NCBI GenBank assembly: GCA_029012525.1
Contig: JAQXMG010000017.1
Span: 1 to 34,805, forward strand
Reading direction: 5' to 3'
Source of the DNA: a bacterium
GTDB lineage: Bacteria > Bacillota_I > Bacilli_A > RF39 > UBA660
DNA length: 34,805 bases
Part shown: positions 31,578 to 34,805 of the stretch, piece after piece
How positions within the stretch are numbered: position 1 is the stretch's first letter
Layout of the letters: each line of letters opens with the position of its first letter
Notes under the pieces: model-generated
Databases searched by the model: none
The model's input: only the letters and a program-made list of their open reading frames with translations
What the model was told of the DNA's origin: nothing
Program-made: the position numbers and the translations under genes

Positions 31578-32792
31578 ATGAAAATAGTTGATATAAAATG
31601 TCGTGAAATATTAGATTCAAGAGGATTTCCTACAGTTGAAACTGATGTTATTTTAGATGGTGGTATAATTGGACGCGCAAGCATTCCAAGTGGTGCTTCA
31701 AAAGGTTTTAATGAAGCACTTGAACTTCGCGATAATGAAAAAAGATTTATGGGAAAAGGAGTAAAAAAAGCTGTATCTAATGTTTTAGATATTATAAAAC
31801 CAAATATTGTTAATCTTAATATAAAAGACCAAAAGGAACTTGATGATTTATTAATAAAACTAGATGGTACAGAAAATAAAACTAATCTTGGTGCTAATGC
31901 AATTCTTTCAGTATCTTTGGCATATTTAAAAGCATGTGCTAAATTTTATGGTAAAGAGTTATATGAATATGTTGGAAATTCCTATTCAATACCAAAGTGT
32001 ATGTTTAATATATTAAATGGTGGCATGCATTCAGATAATAATGTTGATTTTCAAGAACTTATGATAACAGTAAATAGAGAATCTATAAAAGATCAATTAG
32101 AAGTGGCAGGTTTAGTTTTTCATACTTTGAAAGAATTACTAAAAGAAAATAATCTTGCAACAAGTGTTGGTGATGAAGGAGGTTTTGCTCCAGATTTAAA
32201 AGATAATGAAGAAGCTTTAAAGTTTGTTTGTGAAGCAATAAATAAAGCTGGATACAAATTAAAAGAAGATGTAAGTATTTGTTTAGATGTTGCTGCCACA
32301 AGTTTTTATGATGAAGAAAAAAGTATATATCATGTAAATAATAACAATTTAACTAAAGAAGAACTTCTAAATTATTATAAATATTTAATTGCAACTTATC
32401 CAATTATTTCTATCGAAGATCCTTTTAATGAAAATGATTTTGAAAGTTTTCATAAATTAAAAGAAGAAACAGATATTATGGTAGTAGGTGATGACTTATT
32501 TACTACTAATAAAAAACTTCTTCAAAAAGGGATAGAGCTTGATAGTTGTAATGCAATTCTTTTAAAGGCAAATCAAATAGGTACAATTACTGAGATGATT
32601 GAAACAATTGAATTAGCAAAAAATAACAATTACAAAACTATTATTTCTCATAGAAGTGGTGAAACAGAAGATACTTTTATATCAGATTTAGCTGTTGGTC
32701 TTAATTTATCTTGGATGAAGTCAGGTTCATTATCAAGAGGAGAAAGAATTTGTAAATATAATAGATTAATAAGAATAGAAGAAAACTTATAA
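31578..32792 (+). CDS. eno: Enolase
   Basis: Enolase interconverts 2-phosphoglycerate and phosphoenolpyruvate. The 404-residue protein is shorter than usual (about 430). It retains the N-terminal EILDSRGFPTVETDV, the loop SIPSGASKGFNEALELRD, NILNGGMHSDNNVDFQE with the loop histidine, VGDEGGFAPDL with the catalytic glutamate, Mg ligands in CLDVAA, SIEDPF and GDDLF, the catalytic lysine in LLKANQIGT and SHRSGETEDTFISDLAVG. The C-terminal stretch SGSLSRGERICKYNRLIRIE is somewhat diverged from the usual GAPxRxxRxAKYN form. It has a strong AAGGAGG site and a TATAAT about 28 bases before the start. A CaCA exchanger gene follows after 43 bases. Confidence 0.95.
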   Translation: MKIVDIKCREILDSRGFPTVETDVILDGGIIGRASIPSGASKGFNEALELRDNEKRFMGKGVKKAVSNVLDIIKPNIVNLNIKDQKELDDLLIKLDGTENKTNLGANAILSVSLAYLKACAKFYGKELYEYVGNSYSIPKCMFNILNGGMHSDNNVDFQELMITVNRESIKDQLEVAGLVFHTLKELLKENNLATSVGDEGGFAPDLKDNEEALKFVCEAINKAGYKLKEDVSICLDVAATSFYDEEKSIYHVNNNNLTKEELLNYYKYLIATYPIISIEDPFNENDFESFHKLKEETDIMVVGDDLFTTNKKLLQKGIELDSCNAILLKANQIGTITEMIETIELAKNNNYKTIISHRSGETEDTFISDLAVGLNLSWMKSGSLSRGERICKYNRLIRIEENL

Positions 32793-32835
32793 TAATACTT
32801 AGAATCATATCATATATTTTACAAGGAGAAAAGTT

Positions 32836-33783
32836 ATGATTCTAGTATTTTTTTTATTCCTTTCAATTTTGACAATTTTTTTAAGTATTAAAATGTCTTA
32901 CTATGCTGATGTATTATCTAAAACTACAAAAGCAAGTATCGAAGCAATAGGAGGTATTCTTTTAGCAGGAATTACTAGTTTACCTGAACTTATTACTTGT
33001 TTTTCATCAATTTATTTAGATAATATCTATTTAGCTGTAGGAGATATAATAGGAAGTAACTTATTTAATATAACTATAATTTGTTTTTTTGATATTATCT
33101 TTGTAAAAAAAATGATGTTTAATAAAACAACGTCTAAAGCATTAGTTTATATTATTTTGTTAATAAACTATTTTTTTATTTATTTATCACTAAATGGTAA
33201 TATAAGTTTATCTTTGTTTAATATAGGATTTCCAACCTTTATTGTGTTGTTTACTTATACTTTTTATATAAAAAAACAATTAAAAACGCAAAATGAAAGT
33301 TCTAATGATATAGTTAAAAAAGAAAAATTTATTGTTTTAAAATTTATTTTAACAGCAATTTTTTTAGTTTTAATAAGTACATTATTAACAATAATTGTTA
33401 ATAAGATATCTATTATGTATCCAAGTTTTTCATCTAGTTTTATTGGAGCAATATTTCTTGGTATTACGACAAGTCTTCCCGAAGTTATAACTTTTATTTC
33501 TCTTATTAAGTTGGAAAATTATGATATGGCTTTATCTGATATAATTGGAAGTAATTTATTTAATTTACTTGTTTTATCAATCGGTGATATTATTTTTAGA
33601 CATAATCAAATTTATTATTATGCTGATTTTTCTAGTGTTTTAATGTTAAAACTTTGCATTATAACAACTTTTATTAGTTTTGTTCAAAATAAAAGAAATA
33701 AAAGTTTCTGTAAGATAACTTATATAATACCATCAATTATTGTAGTTTTATTGTATTTTATGTTTTGGCTTTTAAATATTTAA
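32836..33783 (+). CDS. Sodium/calcium exchanger family (CaCA) membrane protein
   Basis: CaCA transporters swap Ca2+ for Na+ or H+ across the membrane. The 315-residue protein has about ten helices and the two inverted alpha-repeats of the family: GGILLAGITSLPELITCFSS with GDIIGSNLFNITII in the first half, and GAIFLGITTSLPEVITFISL with SDIIGSNLFNLLVL in the second. The repeats keep the acidic residue (SLPE) and the GSNxFN motif that line the ion site. It resembles the YrbG group. It lies 43 bases after eno with AAGGAG before ATG, so co-transcription is possible. spoIIR follows after a short gap. Confidence 0.9.
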   Translation: MILVFFLFLSILTIFLSIKMSYYADVLSKTTKASIEAIGGILLAGITSLPELITCFSSIYLDNIYLAVGDIIGSNLFNITIICFFDIIFVKKMMFNKTTSKALVYIILLINYFFIYLSLNGNISLSLFNIGFPTFIVLFTYTFYIKKQLKTQNESSNDIVKKEKFIVLKFILTAIFLVLISTLLTIIVNKISIMYPSFSSSFIGAIFLGITTSLPEVITFISLIKLENYDMALSDIIGSNLFNLLVLSIGDIIFRHNQIYYYADFSSVLMLKLCIITTFISFVQNKRNKSFCKITYIIPSIIVVLLYFMFWLLNI

Positions 33784-33835
33784 ATTTTTGCATAAAATTT
33801 TTTAAAAATAATCATTATTACTTTGGGTGATAGTA

Positions 33836-34366
33836 ATGAAAAAAGTTTTAATTGTTCTAGCAATTTTAGTTTTAGGATATGTCTTTATAAGTAAAAAACA
33901 AGATTATTATATAATTCCAGATGATTCAATTAGATTTAGAGTTATTGCAAATAGTAATAGTGTCTATGATAAATATGTAAAAATTAAAGTTAAAGAAAGT
34001 TTGGAACAAAGTTTTTATGATGATTTAAGTAATTCTACTTCCATTGAAGAATCAAGACAAATTATTACGAATAATATTGAAGACTATAAAAGTATAGTTC
34101 AAGAAACTTTAAATGATTTATCTTATGATGAAGGTTTTACTATTAATTATGGTCTTAATTATTTTCCAGAAAAAGAATATAAAGGAGTTATTTATGAAGA
34201 GGGAAATTATGGGTCATTAGTTATAACAATTGGAAAAGGTGAAGGTGAAAACTTCTGGTGCGTTCTATTTCCACCAATTTGTACTTTAGAAGCAGAAGAA
34301 ACTGATGATATTGAATATAGATTTTTAATTAAAGATTTGTTTGATAAGTATATTTTAAATAAATAG
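33836..34366 (+). CDS. spoIIR: Stage II sporulation protein R (SpoIIR)
   Basis: SpoIIR is secreted from the forespore into the intermembrane space, where it activates SpoIIGA, which cleaves pro-sigma-E in the mother cell. The protein has an N-terminal signal/anchor (KKVLIVLAILVLGYVFI) and the family core: SIRFRVIANSNSVYDKYVKI, the SpoIIR ending NYFPEKEYKGVIYEEGNYGS, and LVITIGKGEGENFWCVLFPP followed by ICTLE. The usual long signal region is compact. ATG 33836 (after GGGTGAT) is preferred to the track start GTG 33827 inside that site, giving 176 residues. A terminator with nested promoter follows immediately. Confidence 0.93.
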   Translation: MKKVLIVLAILVLGYVFISKKQDYYIIPDDSIRFRVIANSNSVYDKYVKIKVKESLEQSFYDDLSNSTSIEESRQIITNNIEDYKSIVQETLNDLSYDEGFTINYGLNYFPEKEYKGVIYEEGNYGSLVITIGKGEGENFWCVLFPPICTLEAEETDDIEYRFLIKDLFDKYILNK

Positions 34367-34369
34367 TAA

Positions 34370-34428
34370 TAGACAAAAAATATAAAAATGTGTTAGAATT
34401 AATTCATAAGAATATAACACATTTTTTT
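34370..34428 (+). promoter_or_regulatory. Terminator of spoIIR with a nested promoter for the phase-variable surface gene
   Basis: Twelve-base stem AAAAATGTGTTA (34384-34395) with TAACACATTTTT (34415-34426), then T residues. Overlapping it: TAGACA at 34370-34375, an 18-base spacer ending TGT, and TAGAAT at 34394-34399 (extended -10). The layout and even the -35 sequence match those at 16463-16518. Confidence 0.72.
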
Positions 34429-34454
34429 GTGTTAAAAAATGGAGGCATAAAAAA

Positions 34455-34805
34455 ATGCAAACAAAAATTCAATATGGGGGGGGCAAGTTAAAAAACTAAG
34501 AAGCTTCCTCTTAACCGATGTGAAAATAATAAATAAATATTTATTAATAACGATAATACTTGTAATACTATCATGTGTAGGACTAACATCTTATGCATTA
34601 TTTAGTTATGAAGTTGAACAAGAAGGTAATATTAAAATAGTATATAGTGATTTAAAAGGACCAATATGTGTAATAGATGGACCAGATACTTCTGAAATAG
34701 GAGCAAATAGTAATGTAAATTATACTATGAATTGTATAGATAATTTTGGTGTAGTTGATACTACTTTAACAAGTGATAATTTTATTGTAACTGGTGATAT
34801 AACGA
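34455..34805 (+). CDS. Membrane-anchored surface protein, out of frame at a G8 tract, 3' end beyond window
   Basis: ATG 34455, with GGAGG nine bases upstream, opens a frame that passes through eight G (34476-34483) and stops at TAA 34497-34499 after 14 codons. One extra G (or two fewer) would join MQTKIQYGGG to a frame that stays open to the window end. That frame has a short basic stretch, a transmembrane helix (KYLLITIILVILSCVGLTSY) and LFSYEVEQEGNI, CVIDGP, MNCIDNFGV and TLTSDNFIVTGDIT. From the end of the helix onward this is roughly two-thirds identical to the protein at 16551. The most likely meaning is an OFF state of a phase-variable gene; a sequencing error in the run is the main alternative. 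GTG 34520 could start the second frame but has no ribosome binding site. Confidence 0.75.
34476..34483 (+). repeat. Homopolymeric G8 tract, candidate slippage site
   Basis: Eight consecutive G at codons 8-10 of the surface-protein gene. No other G or C run in the window exceeds about five bases. Run-length changes would switch the reading frame. Confidence 0.9.

Noticed and set aside
34520-34805. GTG at 34520 as the genuine start of the second surface protein, with the G8 tract outside the gene
   Set aside because: No ribosome binding site precedes GTG 34520, whereas ATG 34455 has GGAGG at good distance and is placed behind a promoter. Starting at 34520 would also leave almost no cytoplasmic segment before the membrane helix, unlike the paralogue.
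1-34805. CRISPR arrays, tRNA or rRNA genes, insertion sequences, prophage genes
   Set aside because: No regularly spaced repeats, cloverleaf sequences, rRNA segments, transposase or phage proteins were seen on either strand.
1-34805. Mycoplasma-type code with UGA as tryptophan
   Set aside because: Conserved tryptophans are encoded by TGG throughout, and conserved proteins end properly at TGA or TAA under the standard code.

Overview
This is a very AT-rich stretch of a low-GC Gram-positive (Bacillota) chromosome. It is almost entirely gene-coding, uses the standard bacterial code (UGG for Trp, UGA as stop) and has short intergenic gaps. The gene content points to a spore-forming or recently spore-forming member of the Bacilli with a compact genome, perhaps an uncultured gut lineage near the Erysipelotrichia/Mollicutes branch. 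That placement is inference from AT content and gene order; no marker here proves it. Several blocks keep the order of the Bacillus subtilis origin-proximal region with genes dropped out: ksgA-yabG-veg, spoVG, yabP-yabQ-divIC-tilS-ftsH, dusB-lysS, clpC, cysS-rlmB-sigH, and rpsF-ssb-rpsR. Missing from their usual places are hpt, coaX, hslO, ctsR-mcsA-mcsB, mrnC and rapZ.

Layout. 1-1390: the end of one unknown gene and two unknown membrane-anchored genes. 1455-4698: rRNA methylation, spore protease YabG, Veg, SpoVG, YabP/YabQ and the divisome protein DivIC. 4785-8085: tilS and ftsH. 8129-9479: an ATP-grasp ligase plus a GNAT acetyltransferase. 9507-9832: no gene in the ORF track, but a probable type I toxin-antitoxin locus. 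9858-12559: dusB and lysS. 12645-14054: a DcuC/YfcC-like transporter. 14165-16465: clpC. 16551-17762: a membrane-anchored surface protein. 17884-20624: cysS, rlmB, sigH. 20806-21781: two unknown genes. 21886-22900: rpsF-ssb-rpsR behind a structured leader. 22984-25625: an anchored Ig-like protein, yvcK and whiA. 25632-27179 (minus): a lipid kinase and clpP. 27289-29962: a nucleoside kinase and gap. 30012-31453 (minus): a broken XRE-type regulator and a FemAB-type peptidoglycan enzyme. 31578-34366: eno, a Ca2+/Na+ exchanger and spoIIR. 34455 to the end: a second surface-protein gene, out of frame.

How the genes fit together. Sporulation is represented at several stages: SigH and SpoVG early, SpoIIR for sigma-E activation, YabP/YabQ for coat and cortex, and YabG for late coat proteolysis. 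Protein quality control is covered by FtsH, ClpC and ClpP. The surface is represented by FemAB and at least three anchored beta-rich proteins.

Most notable observations. (1) A run of eight G residues lies just after the start of the surface-protein gene at 34455, in a genome where such a run is highly unexpected. The gene is one base out of frame, as expected of a phase-variable contingency locus. (2) The 9.5-9.8 kb gap encodes a 30-residue membrane peptide with a sequestered ribosome binding site and an opposing antisense RNA that has its own promoter and terminator. (3) Promoters are nested inside terminator hairpins upstream of both surface-protein paralogues. (4) FtsH carries a Rho_N/SAP-like C-terminal tail.
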